Assembly: GCF_040253585.1 (NCBI RefSeq)
Contig: NZ_JBELAU010000012.1
Location: 124,001 to 188,000 of the forward strand
From: Emticicia sp040253585
GTDB taxonomy: Bacteria; Bacteroidota; Bacteroidia; Cytophagales; Spirosomataceae
Reading direction: 5' to 3'
DNA: 64,000 nucleotides
Of the stretch, positions 1-8,057 are shown piece by piece (position 1 is the stretch's first letter; each line of letters starts with the position of its first letter). Below the pieces are notes generated by a model that did no database searches, was not told the origin of the DNA, and worked only from the letters and a program-made list of their open reading frames with translations. Both the position numbers and the translations under genes were made by a program.

Positions 1-499
1 ATTGTTGGCGATTCACCCCGACGACCCTCCGTATCCGATTTTAGGTTTACCTCGTGTAGTAAGTACTGAAACCGACGCAAAATTATTGCTCGAAGCAGCC
101 GAAAGTAAGTTTAACGGACTTTGTTTCTGCACAGGAAGCTACGGCGTGCGTGCCGATAATGATTTGGTAGGCATGGTTGAGCGTTTGGGCGATAGAATTA
201 ATTTCGTACACCTAAGAGCCACTAAGCGTGATGCCGAAGGAAACTTCTATGAAGCTGACCACTTAGATGGCGATGTAGATATGTATGGTGTAATGAAAGC
301 CTTGGTTTTAGAACAAAAACGAAGAATAAGCGAAGGGCGTGAAGATTACAGATTACCGTTCCGCCCAGACCACGGACACAAAATGCTCGATGACTTAAAT
401 GCTACCAAACGAACAAATCCAGGTTATACGGCCATTGGTCGTTTGCGTGGTTTAGCCGAATTAAGAGGTTTAGAGTTAGGAATAGTAAGAGGTTTATAG
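1..499 (+). CDS. uxuA: Mannonate dehydratase, C-terminal part
   Basis: The reading frame is open from the first complete codon (base 2) and the true start lies before the window, so only about 165 C-terminal residues are seen. The product matches the end of mannonate dehydratase, which dehydrates D-mannonate to 2-keto-3-deoxygluconate (KDG) in cytoplasmic hexuronate catabolism. Recognisable pieces are the HPDDPP metal-site region near the start, the CTGSYG stretch, FVHLR, and the PDHGHKMLDD motif near the C-terminus. It is followed after 56 bases by a KDG kinase and then a KDPG aldolase on the same strand, which are the next two pathway steps. The family is clear; only the missing N-terminus limits the call. 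Confidence 0.95.
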   Translation, partial: LLAIHPDDPPYPILGLPRVVSTETDAKLLLEAAESKFNGLCFCTGSYGVRADNDLVGMVERLGDRINFVHLRATKRDAEGNFYEADHLDGDVDMYGVMKALVLEQKRRISEGREDYRLPFRPDHGHKMLDDLNATKRTNPGYTAIGRLRGLAELRGLELGIVRGL

Positions 500-504
500 G
501 AAAT

Positions 505-552
505 TGTTTGAGATATTCACTCATTCAATAAGTCATTCATTCAATCATTGAT
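505..552. repeat. Short-word spacer (cattcattc type)
   Basis: The gap between uxuA and the KDG kinase consists of near-tandem copies of CATTCAAT/CATTCATT words. The reverse-complement version of the same word set appears between the two mla genes at 9619-9655. No promoter or terminator is evident. Confidence 0.5.
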
Positions 553-555
553 TTC

Positions 556-1563
556 ATGCCAAAAATAGTAACTTTCGGTGAAGTGCTACTTCGCCTTTCG
601 ACACCCAATTTTCAGAAACTCGAACAAGCGACATCATTTAATGCTACTTTTGGTGGTACTGAAATGAATGTTGGAGCTTCGTTGGTAAAATTTGGCTTTG
701 AAGCTACTCACGTAACAGCCTTCCCCAATAATTTGATGGGTCAAAAGGCAAAATCTTTTCTAAGATTTTTAGGAGTTAATGATGCTCATGTCATTTTAGA
801 AGGCGAAAGATTAGGTTCTTTTTTCTTGGAAACAGGAGCAGTGATGCGTGCCAGTCAGATTGTCTATGACCGTGCTGATTCGGCATTTGCAAATATTAAC
901 CCTGAGCATTTCGATTGGGAGAAAATCTTGGAAGGTGCAGATTGGTTTCATTGGTGTGGAATTACCCCTGCTATTTCGGAAGGTGCTGCTAAAGCGTGTT
1001 TAGATGCTGTAAAAGCTGCTAAAAAATTGGGGATAACTGTTTCGTCGGATATTTATTATCGTAGCAATCTGTGGAAATATGGTAAAACTCCGCAAGAAAT
1101 TTTACCCGAATTAGCCTTTTACTCAGATATTATTTTGGCAAGCCGCAAAAACATCGAAGAAATTTTCGGACTTCAAGTAAGTGTCGAGAAGGGTAAATTT
1201 GTGGAGGCTTGTAAAATGTTGATGGAGGCTTATCCGACAATTAAGAAAGTAATAGATACTGACCGTATTCAGGTAAGTGCTTCGCACAATCAGTATTCTG
1301 CTAAAATGTGGAATGGTGAAGAATTGATAGAAACTGGTTATCAGGATATTACCCATATTGTTGATAGAATTGGTACTGGAGATGCGTTTTTGGGTGGTTT
1401 TATTTATGGGCAAGTTGTATTGAAAGATGATTTGAAATCATTGCAATTTGGAACGGCAGCTGCGGCTCTGAAACATACCATCGAAGGCGACCAAAATTTA
1501 GTGACAGTCCCAGAAGTTGAAGCCGTAATGGGCGGAGATAAATCTGGGAGATTGAGAAGATAA
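556..1563 (+). CDS. kdgK: 2-dehydro-3-deoxygluconokinase (PfkB family)
   Basis: This cytoplasmic PfkB-family sugar kinase phosphorylates KDG to KDPG. The 335-residue length is typical. The N-terminal FGEVLLRLS strand and the GGTEMNVG region form the sugar-binding part, and the C-terminal PfkB signature DRIGTGDAFLGGF carries the predicted catalytic base Asp276 and the anion hole. The substrate is inferred from its place between mannonate dehydratase and KDPG aldolase; by sequence alone another ketose or ribokinase-like substrate would be possible. The ATG at 556 gives a full N-terminal strand. It is probably co-transcribed with its neighbours, although both spacers contain repeat-like DNA. Confidence 0.92.
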   Translation: MPKIVTFGEVLLRLSTPNFQKLEQATSFNATFGGTEMNVGASLVKFGFEATHVTAFPNNLMGQKAKSFLRFLGVNDAHVILEGERLGSFFLETGAVMRASQIVYDRADSAFANINPEHFDWEKILEGADWFHWCGITPAISEGAAKACLDAVKAAKKLGITVSSDIYYRSNLWKYGKTPQEILPELAFYSDIILASRKNIEEIFGLQVSVEKGKFVEACKMLMEAYPTIKKVIDTDRIQVSASHNQYSAKMWNGEELIETGYQDITHIVDRIGTGDAFLGGFIYGQVVLKDDLKSLQFGTAAAALKHTIEGDQNLVTVPEVEAVMGGDKSGRLRR

Positions 1564-1584
1564 ATGAAAATTACGAATGACGAT

Positions 1585-1639
1585 TTACGAATTACGAATT
1601 TTGCGTTAAAATCTTATGATTTTTATTCGTAATTCGTAA
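1585..1639. repeat. Inverted repeat between kdgK and kdgA
   Basis: TTACGAATTACGAAT (1585-1599) is followed by its exact reverse complement ATTCGTAATTCGTAA (1625-1639) with a 25-base spacer; a further ATTCGTAA word follows. There is no T-run after the second arm, so it is not a standard terminator. It sits inside the putative operon and is built from a short repeated word, TTCGTAA. Confidence 0.7.
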
Positions 1640-1664
1640 TTTATAATTCGTAAATTATAAAACA

Positions 1665-2333
1665 ATGGCAAGATTTGATAAAAATACAACCTTGACACAG
1701 GTTTCGGCAACGGGTTTAGTGCCGCTTTTTACGCACAATGATTTAGAATTGTGTTTAGGTGTGTTGCGTGCGTGCTATGCCGCAGGTGTGAGAGTTTTTG
1801 AGTTCACGAATCGCACCGAAAATTCGTATAATAATTTTGTAGAACTTGTAAAAATCGCTGAAACCGAAATGCCCGAAATGATCTTGGGAATCGGTACGAT
1901 TTACGATGCTGCCACGGCACAGAAGTTTATTGATGTTGGTACAAATTTTATTGTAGCTCCAGTAATGAACCCCGAAGTTGGGAAAGTTTGTCAAGCAGCA
2001 GGTATTCCGTGGATGCCAGGTGTAATGACAGTTACCGAAATTTATAATGCTCGTGTAGCGGGTGCTGAATTTATCAAGATTTTCCCAGGGGATGTGTTGG
2101 GAGCAGGTTTTGTGAAAGCTCTCAAAGGAGGCCCAATGCCCGATGCACAGATTATGGTTACGGGTGGAGTTTCGCCAACCGAAGAAAGTCTAAAATTATG
2201 GTTTGGTGCGGGTACTACTGCCGTAGGAATTGGTTCACAATTAGTGCCGAAAGATGTTTTAGCAGCAAAAGATTGGGCAAAAGTTACTGAAATTGTTGGT
2301 AATGCTTTAACTATTATCAAAGGATTAAAATAA
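1665..2333 (+). CDS. eda: KDPG / 4-hydroxy-2-oxoglutarate aldolase
   Basis: This class I aldolase cleaves KDPG to pyruvate and glyceraldehyde-3-phosphate, the last step of the hexuronate branch. Its 222 residues match the usual length. Seen are the VFEFTNRTENS strand with the active-site Glu, the GIGTIYDAATA phosphate/substrate loop, and GAEFIKIFPGD with the predicted Schiff-base Lys138, followed by the VTGGVSP phosphate-binding loop. It lies 101 bases after kdgK and is followed by a strong hairpin terminator, so it closes the uxuA-kdgK-eda unit. The protein is cytoplasmic and probably trimeric, as in the family. Confidence 0.95.
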   Translation: MARFDKNTTLTQVSATGLVPLFTHNDLELCLGVLRACYAAGVRVFEFTNRTENSYNNFVELVKIAETEMPEMILGIGTIYDAATAQKFIDVGTNFIVAPVMNPEVGKVCQAAGIPWMPGVMTVTEIYNARVAGAEFIKIFPGDVLGAGFVKALKGGPMPDAQIMVTGGVSPTEESLKLWFGAGTTAVGIGSQLVPKDVLAAKDWAKVTEIVGNALTIIKGLK

Positions 2334-2381
2334 AATCCTCTCTTAATCCTCCAGCTAAAGCAGGAGGCAATTAACAAAAAT

Positions 2382-2414
2382 GCTCCGAAAGAATATCTCT
2401 CGGAGCGTTTTTTT
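2382..2414 (+). terminator. Rho-independent terminator after eda
   Basis: GCTCCGA (2382-2388) pairs with TCGGAGC (2400-2406), followed by G and seven T residues. It ends the uxuA-kdgK-eda transcript. A small CCTCC/GGAGG hairpin (2348-2367) precedes it. Confidence 0.85.
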
Positions 2415-2469
2415 GTAGCACAATTCTTCGAATTGTAAAGCCTACACAATTCAGAGAATTGTGCTACAA
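2413..2469. repeat. REP-like palindrome, ACAATTC family
   Basis: TTGTAGCACAATTC (2413-2426) and its exact reverse complement GAATTGTGCTACAA (2456-2469) flank a spacer that itself contains a CAATTC-TTC-GAATTG palindrome. The outer arm abuts the stop codon of the minus-strand uxaB (2470-2472). A closely related copy lies at 36574-36628. Confidence 0.85.
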
Positions 2470-3936
2470 TCAAGCATAAACATTCAATGCGGCAGCTACT
2501 TCACGCACACCGATTGCCATCATATTTGATAAATGCGTAGTTACGTTTTCGGCAAAACCTTTGAGTTTGCGGAGGTCACTTCCCCAAAGCTGTTCGTTGC
2601 CAAGCACTGCATCTACCACTTCGTTTGGTTTATGGTTTTGCCATACTTCATAAAAATATTTTGCCGAATCGCATTGGATAGGATAAAGTTCGCCTTCTTT
2701 TTCGCCAAAATATTTACCGTTTTCTTCTTTTACTGCTTTCATGAATAAAATGTAAGCCGCAAACCCACGAGTAAAATATTGAGGAACTGTACTGAATTCT
2801 TTGTAGTAATTCAACAATAATGGAATATTACGCATCTGCATTTTCATGGTATATTGAAGCGTGATACTAATCCATTGATGGTCGAGGTATGGGTTTCTGA
2901 ATCTATCCAAAACATCACGACCGTAGCGTTGAGCTACTTTTGCATCTATTTTATACGGAATTGCAGGAGCAATTTCCGACATCATCAGGTTTGTGATAAA
3001 CTTCTCAGTCATATCATCGGCCAATGCTTCTTTCACTGTTTGGAAACCCGAAAGAAAAGCCATTCCACACATGAGCGTATGCGTGCCATTAAGCATACGA
3101 AGTTTTAGTTCACGGAATTGCTCGATATTTTTGGCAATTTTTACACCTTCATCGGCTTGGGCAAAAGTCAGAACCTCTTCTACTTTATCATCACCTTCAA
3201 TCGCCCAAAGTCTGTATGTTTCGGCAACTGCCAAGAGTGAATCTTCATAACCTAACTTTCCTTGAACCTCGGTCAAAGCGTCACCTTTTGGCTTGCCTGG
3301 AACAATTCTATCAACTAATGAATTACAGAATGAATTTTCGGTCTTCACCCATTCAATGAAATTTGCTGGTAATTCATTAAAAGCAGCAACTTTCAAAACT
3401 AAACCTTTCAAAATATCACCATTTCCTACGATTAACTCGGTCGGTATAATTACAACTCCAGCTTGTTTATTTTGGAAACGTTCATACAACCACGCCGTAA
3501 GTTTCGCAGGAAACGAAGCAGGCGGAGACTGACGAATACTCTCTTCTACATATTGCAAACCGACTTCAGTTGTGTTTGAAACTACTACCGAAATATTGGG
3601 GTCTTGGGCAGTTTCGAGGACTTCGTTCCATTGAGATTGAGCTGAAATCACTCGACTAATAGCCGAACTGATGATGTTTTCTTCAGTAGCTACGCCTTTT
3701 TCAAGACCTCTCACACAAATCGTGTAAAGATTATCTTGTTCGGCAAACGCATCTGCACCACCCGAATCGGTTGATTTCACAACCACGATTCGTCCGTTAA
3801 AAATCCCCTGTTTATTGGCTTTGTCAATAAAATAGTCGCATAATCCACGAAGTAAAACCCCCGTACCAAATTGAAGTACTTTTTCAGGTAATTGGAGTGT
3901 TGAACTGTCGGTCAGTAATTCTTTAGAGAGTTTCAT
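2470..3936 (-). CDS. uxaB: Tagaturonate reductase (altronate oxidoreductase)
   Basis: This 488-residue member of the mannitol dehydrogenase family reduces D-tagaturonate to D-altronate with NADH in galacturonate catabolism. The N-terminal Rossmann part has the FGTGVLLRG nucleotide loop; the C-terminal helical domain carries the family motif LKLRMLNGTHT with the catalytic Lys and Asn/His. It is convergent with the KDG/KDPG genes, and a good Bacteroidota promoter lies directly upstream. The relative fructuronate reductase (UxuB) cannot be fully excluded, but the N-terminal form fits UxaB. The next galacturonate-specific enzyme, altronate dehydratase, is not in the window. Confidence 0.9.
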   Translation of the reverse strand: MKLSKELLTDSSTLQLPEKVLQFGTGVLLRGLCDYFIDKANKQGIFNGRIVVVKSTDSGGADAFAEQDNLYTICVRGLEKGVATEENIISSAISRVISAQSQWNEVLETAQDPNISVVVSNTTEVGLQYVEESIRQSPPASFPAKLTAWLYERFQNKQAGVVIIPTELIVGNGDILKGLVLKVAAFNELPANFIEWVKTENSFCNSLVDRIVPGKPKGDALTEVQGKLGYEDSLLAVAETYRLWAIEGDDKVEEVLTFAQADEGVKIAKNIEQFRELKLRMLNGTHTLMCGMAFLSGFQTVKEALADDMTEKFITNLMMSEIAPAIPYKIDAKVAQRYGRDVLDRFRNPYLDHQWISITLQYTMKMQMRNIPLLLNYYKEFSTVPQYFTRGFAAYILFMKAVKEENGKYFGEKEGELYPIQCDSAKYFYEVWQNHKPNEVVDAVLGNEQLWGSDLRKLKGFAENVTTHLSNMMAIGVREVAAALNVYA

Positions 3937-3966
3937 TAAAAGTCAAAATAAATAGATTGTATATAA

Positions 3967-3997
3967 CAAAAGTAGGTACTTTATTAAGTTTCATCAA
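3967..3997 (-). promoter_or_regulatory. Promoter of uxaB
   Basis: On the minus strand there is TTG (3995-3997), then exactly 20 bases, then TACTTTTG (3967-3974). This matches the Bacteroidota consensus TTG-N17-23-TAnnTTTG. The start codon lies about 30 bases downstream. Confidence 0.75.
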
Positions 3998-4276
3998 CTA
4001 AAATTCAGTTAAATTATAATACTATTTTGTGATTTTGGTCATGAAATAGGAATAATTCTACAAGAAAATAATATATTGGTAAATTGGTACAAAAAAAGAC
4101 TAATTTTTGATTGGTTTTTGCATCAAAATATCAGAAAAAAGTGAACTGTTTTCTGATATTCATCAAGAATTCAGACGTGTGATTTATTTAAAATTTTCCG
4201 TTTATCATCTTTGAATTTGGCGGAAACATCGAAAAAGTCTAATTTCGCTTCATAAACAAATAAAACTAAACCTGAA
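3998..4276. other. Divergent uxaB-terC intergenic region
   Basis: This AT-rich region separates the uxaB promoter from terC and shows no coding potential. It holds a perfect 12-base inverted repeat (listed separately) and a weak -7-like CATCTTTG near 4208. I could not recognise a metal riboswitch of the yybP-ykoY type. Confidence 0.5.
4127..4160. promoter_or_regulatory. Perfect 12-bp inverted repeat upstream of terC
   Basis: AATATCAGAAAA (4127-4138) and TTTTCTGATATT (4149-4160) are exact reverse complements around a 10-base spacer. No T-run follows on either strand apart from those inside the arms. The position between two divergent genes suggests an operator or a leader hairpin (inference). 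Confidence 0.6.
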
Positions 4277-5032
4277 ATGGAACAAATTTTTACAACAGCA
4301 GCTTTAACAAGTATTCTTACTTTAACATTATTAGAAATTGTACTTGGGGTTGACAATATTATTTTCGTCTCGATTATCTCATCGAAACTTCCACACTCTG
4401 AACAGAAAAAAGCCCGTACCATTGGTTTGGCAATGGCAATGGCCATTCGTATTGCTTTATTATTTGTGTTGGGTTGGATTTTAGGACTACAAACAGACTT
4501 ATTTAACCTGAAAGATTTGGGCTTACCTTTCGACTTAGGTTTTAGTGGTAAAGATATTATTCTATTGATTGGTGGACTTTTCTTGTTGTATAAAGCAACC
4601 TCAGAAATCCACCATAAACTTGAGGGACGCGAAGAAAATATTAGTGCCAAAAAGACTTCTTCAAAATTATCAAAAGCTATTTTTGATATTGCGATTATCA
4701 ACATCGTTTTCTCAATTGACTCTATCATTACTGCGATTGGTATGACCAGTAATATCATGGTGATGGCCGTTTCAGTAGTTCTTTCTACCTTTGCAATGTT
4801 GGCTTTTGCGGGTAAGGTAGGCGAGTTTGTTGAGCGTCACCCAACCGTGAAGATGTTGGCTTTATCGTTCTTAGTAATGATTGGTACATTACTTGTAGCT
4901 GAGGCATTTAAAGTACACGTACCGAAAGGTTATGTTTACTTCTCGATGGCATTCTCATTTTTGGTTGAAACACTCAACATCAAAATGCGTAAAAATGCAA
5001 AGCCTGTCGATTTGCGTAGTGATATAAAATAA
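4277..5032 (+). CDS. TerC family integral membrane protein
   Basis: This 251-residue polytopic inner-membrane protein belongs to the TerC/YkoY/Alx family, associated with manganese export and metal loading or with tellurite resistance. The hallmark acidic residues in membrane segments are present in LEIVLGVDNIIFVS (about residues 14-27) and IVFSIDSIITAIG (about 145-157). About seven hydrophobic segments are visible, and a charged cytoplasmic loop around residues 115-135 separates the two halves. It stands alone; the next gene begins 74 bases later after a spacer with a small palindrome. Mn(II) as substrate is inferred from the family. Confidence 0.88.
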   Translation: MEQIFTTAALTSILTLTLLEIVLGVDNIIFVSIISSKLPHSEQKKARTIGLAMAMAIRIALLFVLGWILGLQTDLFNLKDLGLPFDLGFSGKDIILLIGGLFLLYKATSEIHHKLEGREENISAKKTSSKLSKAIFDIAIINIVFSIDSIITAIGMTSNIMVMAVSVVLSTFAMLAFAGKVGEFVERHPTVKMLALSFLVMIGTLLVAEAFKVHVPKGYVYFSMAFSFLVETLNIKMRKNAKPVDLRSDIK

Positions 5033-5086
5033 ATAGACGATAGTCAATAGACCACAAGTCGATAGTTTTAAAATTTAGAAAAAACA

Positions 5087-5098
5087 CCCCTTTAGGGG
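5087..5098 (+). repeat. CCCCTTTAGGGG hairpin in acyltransferase leader
   Basis: CCCCT and AGGGG (5087-5098) form a tight G/C hairpin in otherwise AT-rich DNA, ending 8 bases before the acyltransferase ATG at 5107. This is a common intergenic word type in Bacteroidota and could mask or set translation initiation. Confidence 0.5.
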
Positions 5099-5106
5099 AC
5101 GGGGGC

Positions 5107-5832
5107 ATGAAGATATTTTCTTGGATATATACAGTTTGGTGTGCGTTTTGGTTTTTGGTAGTGTTTTTATTACTTTTTCCTATTGTTTATGTTTGCTTGC
5201 AAAAAGAACAATGGAAACCAATTGCCCATTACTGTAATCGTATCTGGGGAAAGATTTTCTTTTTCGTAATTGGGCAACCCGTAAAAGTTACTTACGAAGA
5301 AGAACTTGACCCCAAGCGTGCGTATGTTTTTTGTGCCAATCATTTTAGCTATCTCGATATTGCGATGATGGGCGTGGTAGTAAAAAACTATTTTGCGTTT
5401 ATGGGGAAAAGCTCCGTGAAAAAAGTACCGCTATTTGGGTATATGTTTACCAAACTTCATATTCAAGTAGATAGGTCAGCAAAGGATAGCCGGATTAAGG
5501 CATTGACTCGGTCTATAAAAGCACTAAAGTCGGGGAGAAGTATTATGATTTTTCCAGAAGGAGGTATTTTTTCGACCAATTTTCCCGAAATGATACAGCC
5601 TTTTAAAGATGGTGCATTTTCAATGGCCATCGAGAATAAAGTGCCAATTGTGCCGATTTCTCTTTTAGATAATTATAAAGTAATGCCCGAAATGCTATTC
5701 AAATGGCATAAAATTAGGGTAATCGTGCATAAGCCAATTGAAACAACCAACTTAACAAAAGCTGATATAGATGACTTGAAAAAGCAAGTGTATGACGTGA
5801 TTCAGCCTACGTTAGATAAGTTTAAAGATTAA
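5107..5832 (+). CDS. plsC: 1-acyl-sn-glycerol-3-phosphate acyltransferase
   Basis: This PlsC-type acyltransferase makes phosphatidate from lysophosphatidate at the inner membrane. The 241 residues begin with a hydrophobic anchor (about 5-30). The catalytic NHFSYLD box gives the His79-x4-Asp84 dyad, and FPEGGIF (about 149-155) is the second acyltransferase block that binds glycerol phosphate. A basic region with KVP follows block I, as usual. The start directly follows a GC-rich hairpin and the sequence GGGGGC. Another glycerolipid or ornithine-lipid acyltransferase role is possible, since Bacteroidota often carry several paralogues. Confidence 0.88.
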   Translation: MKIFSWIYTVWCAFWFLVVFLLLFPIVYVCLQKEQWKPIAHYCNRIWGKIFFFVIGQPVKVTYEEELDPKRAYVFCANHFSYLDIAMMGVVVKNYFAFMGKSSVKKVPLFGYMFTKLHIQVDRSAKDSRIKALTRSIKALKSGRSIMIFPEGGIFSTNFPEMIQPFKDGAFSMAIENKVPIVPISLLDNYKVMPEMLFKWHKIRVIVHKPIETTNLTKADIDDLKKQVYDVIQPTLDKFKD

Positions 5833-5913
5833 GAGAAAATTTAGGTACGAAGGTACAAAGTGGTAAAGTAGAACTTACTATGTGCCTTTACTACTTTGAA
5901 CCTAAATAAAAAC

Positions 5914-6201
5914 ATGAAAATAGACCAAAAGACAGTTGAAAAAATGGCACATCTTTCTCGTTTGGAGCTAAGCGAGCAAGAAAGTGAAAAAATGGTTGAT
6001 GATTTATCGAAAATCTTGAATTGGATGGACCAACTCAAAGAACTCGACACAACCAATGTAGAGCCACTTACACACATGAGTGAAGAAGTAAATGTTTTCA
6101 GAGAAGATGTTGCTCAAAACGCTCTGCCGAGAGAAAAAGGTTTGAAAAATGCCCCAAGCCAAAACGGCGAGTACTTTCAAGTACCGAAGGTGATAGAGTA
6201 G
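5914..6201 (+). CDS. gatC: Asp/Glu-tRNA amidotransferase subunit C
   Basis: This is the small subunit of the GatCAB amidotransferase, which converts misacylated Glu-tRNA(Gln) or Asp-tRNA(Asn) to the correct aminoacyl-tRNA and stabilises GatA. The 95-residue form starting MKIDQKTVEK at 5914 is preferred; an in-frame TTG six codons upstream would add MNLNKN, which is atypical. Visible family features are VEKMAHLSRLELSEQE near the N-terminus, the LNWMDQLKELDT helix, and the C-terminal VEPLTHM plus LREDV-like segment that wraps GatA. It stands apart from gatA and gatB and is followed by its own terminator. Confidence 0.93.
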   Translation: MKIDQKTVEKMAHLSRLELSEQESEKMVDDLSKILNWMDQLKELDTTNVEPLTHMSEEVNVFREDVAQNALPREKGLKNAPSQNGEYFQVPKVIE

Positions 6202-6284
6202 TAGTCAACACTTGATAGTTGGCAGTAAATATTGCTATAAAATGCACTTTATTAATCTGATTACTTAGGTTATAAGTTCTATAG

Positions 6285-6320
6285 AAAAGGCTTAGATTGT
6301 GAAAATCTAAGCCTTTTTTT
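6285..6320 (+). terminator. Terminator after gatC
   Basis: AAAAGGCTTAGATT (6285-6298) and AATCTAAGCCTTTT (6304-6317) form a perfect 14-bp stem with a 5-base loop and a T-run. It shares its core GGCTTAGA with the terminator at 10461 and probably works in both directions. Confidence 0.9.
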
Positions 6321-6346
6321 GAAGACTGAAAACTGATAATTGAAGA

Positions 6347-6943
6347 CTAATTTGAATGATGATGGCGAGCCGCTCTTCCGAAACAAAATAAGCTAATTGC
6401 TACCAAATAATGATAAACATCGGTTGGGTCGAGCAGAGTGTTGGGCATAAAACTCTTATTATAAGTAGCCAAAACCAATGCCAAAACTCCCAAAATAAGC
6501 CAAGAACCAACGGCTGTACGACCTTTGATAAGTCCAAAAATACCGATAACCAAAACTAATGGAATTGCCACCATTGATACAATCTGCAAGACTTTCGAGT
6601 TGTCGGTCAGTTGAACGATTCCGAAAGTAATAAATCCTAAAGCCAATACGATATAAGTGGCGTTTTGAGAAGCTGTTTTTCGTTGAACTAATAAAAACGA
6701 CGCATAAACCAAGCAAAAAGCTCCCGCTGTGCCAGCTAAATGCTGGAAAAACTCCGAAATCGTTTTTGCAGGAGCGTAACCCAAAAATCGGATAACTCCG
6801 AAAAAAGCTGCGGCCGTAATTGAAAGCACGAAGGCTTCCCAAAGTAAGCAAGTATTAAATTCGAGTTTTCGGAGATATTGAAAAAATACATAAATACCTG
6901 TGAGTGTAAGCACTGCATCAGATATAGCATGAGTGATTTCCAT
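6347..6943 (-). CDS. Conserved integral membrane protein, unknown function
   Basis: I do not recognise a functional family. The 198 residues contain about six to seven hydrophobic segments separated by short polar turns, beginning with a TM at about 8-24. Charged residues between segments are few, which is typical of small inner-membrane proteins. The C-terminus ends with a His-rich tail (ARRHHHSN). It shares its strand with the downstream-positioned ROK kinase gene, but a terminator separates the two, so it is probably transcribed on its own. No enzymatic motif is visible. Confidence 0.7.
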   Translation of the reverse strand: MEITHAISDAVLTLTGIYVFFQYLRKLEFNTCLLWEAFVLSITAAAFFGVIRFLGYAPAKTISEFFQHLAGTAGAFCLVYASFLLVQRKTASQNATYIVLALGFITFGIVQLTDNSKVLQIVSMVAIPLVLVIGIFGLIKGRTAVGSWLILGVLALVLATYNKSFMPNTLLDPTDVYHYLVAISLFCFGRAARHHHSN

Positions 6944-6981
6944 AGTTTAGAGTATAGGTTTTTGGTTGAAATGTTGAACAT

Positions 6982-7019
6982 AAAAAAAGGTTAACTATCA
7001 AATTGATAATCAACCTTTT
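6982..7019 (-). terminator. Terminator after ROK kinase
   Basis: AAAAAAAGGTT and AACCTTTT arms enclose a second complementary pair, TATCAA/TTGATA. Read on the minus strand the hairpin ends in a run of T residues, directly downstream of the ROK kinase stop. Confidence 0.8.
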
Positions 7020-7044
7020 CTTTCAGAAATATATACGTTTTACA

Positions 7045-7956
7045 TCAGAAACACAAACTTGCCGCTCCGAGCAAACCAGCATCATTGCCAAGTGTTGCTT
7101 TCTTGATAACAAGTGTTTTGAGGTAATAAGGCGTCAGCCAATATTCTAATTGTTTATTGATAGCTGGCATGATATAATCGAAAGATGCTGAAAGTCCGCC
7201 ACCGACTAAGATTGTCGTAATATCAAGGATACGAATCATAGAAACCAAAGCATTACCGAGCATTTCGCCTACTTCGCTGAAAATTTGAAGAGCTAATTCA
7301 TCGCCTTCGGCTGCTGCTGCCACCAAACCAGTTGTAGAGATAGTTCCATCGTCAGGTAATTGAGTTTTACCTGTGTAGTTTGCTCTCATTTTATTGGCCA
7401 AATCGAGCAATTCGTTTTTACCGATATTTCTCTCTAAAACTTTGCCATTTTTTGATGGAACGTGACCCGGCTCCATAGCGTTTCCGCCGCCACCTTTGAA
7501 AACTTGTTTATCGATGATTGCCGCTCCGCCCACACCCGTTCCGAGCGTAACCATGATATAATCTTCTGGAATTTCTTCGTCCTCTCCGAAATAATATTCA
7601 CCCAAAGCGGCTGCATTTGCATCGTTTTCGAGGAAGAAATCACATTTTGGGAAACGTTCTTTCAAATATGGTATAATCGGAGTGCCGTCGATTTCGGGAA
7701 TTGCCGTAATTTCTACCAACGTAGTACGGTCACGGGTGATAAGCCCCGGAACACCAATTCCGCATTTTTCTACACCTTTATTTTCAGCTAATTGAATCGC
7801 AATTGCATCGCCCAAACGCTCAACAAAATGCCCTGATTTACGCCAGCTTGCCGTGTCGTGGCTATAAAAATTTGAAAGTTTACCAGTTTGAGCTTCAACA
7901 ATGCCCATCTTGACGTTAGTACCGCCTACATCAATTCCTAAATATTCGGTTGCCAT
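7045..7956 (-). CDS. ROK family glucokinase
   Basis: This cytoplasmic sugar kinase probably phosphorylates glucose. The 303 residues begin with the phosphate-binding DVGGTNVKMG (about 9-18); the catalytic Asp is in ENDANAAALGEY (about residue 113), followed by TLGTGVGGAAI. The substrate-binding Glu-x-Gly-His survives as EPGH, but the Cys-rich zinc motif that normally follows in ROK proteins (CxCGxxGC) is absent: the stretch after EPGH has no Cys. It therefore resembles the zinc-free branch that includes polyphosphate/ATP glucokinases. It stands alone with its own promoter and terminator. Confidence 0.88.
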   Translation of the reverse strand: MATEYLGIDVGGTNVKMGIVEAQTGKLSNFYSHDTASWRKSGHFVERLGDAIAIQLAENKGVEKCGIGVPGLITRDRTTLVEITAIPEIDGTPIIPYLKERFPKCDFFLENDANAAALGEYYFGEDEEIPEDYIMVTLGTGVGGAAIIDKQVFKGGGGNAMEPGHVPSKNGKVLERNIGKNELLDLANKMRANYTGKTQLPDDGTISTTGLVAAAAEGDELALQIFSEVGEMLGNALVSMIRILDITTILVGGGLSASFDYIMPAINKQLEYWLTPYYLKTLVIKKATLGNDAGLLGAASLCF

Positions 7957-7985
7957 TTAGCGTAAATTATAAAGTATTTAAAGGT

Positions 7986-7993
7986 CAAATATA
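7986..7993 (-). promoter_or_regulatory. -7 box of ROK kinase promoter
   Basis: On the minus strand the sequence is TATATTTG, an exact TAnnTTTG, about 30 bases before the ATG. No clear TTG -33 element is present. Confidence 0.55.
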
Positions 7994-8057
7994 AATGTTT
8001 TTTAAAAAAAATTAAGAATAAAATTTTCTTTTCCTTTTTTGGGTAAAAATTTACTGA

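Noticed and set aside
3998..4276. Manganese (yybP-ykoY) riboswitch before terC
   Set aside because: No conserved loop sequences of that riboswitch are visible; only a simple inverted repeat.
5896..5913. Longer TTG start for gatC
   Set aside because: The six extra residues are outside the family N-terminus; the ATG at 5914 fits GatC length.
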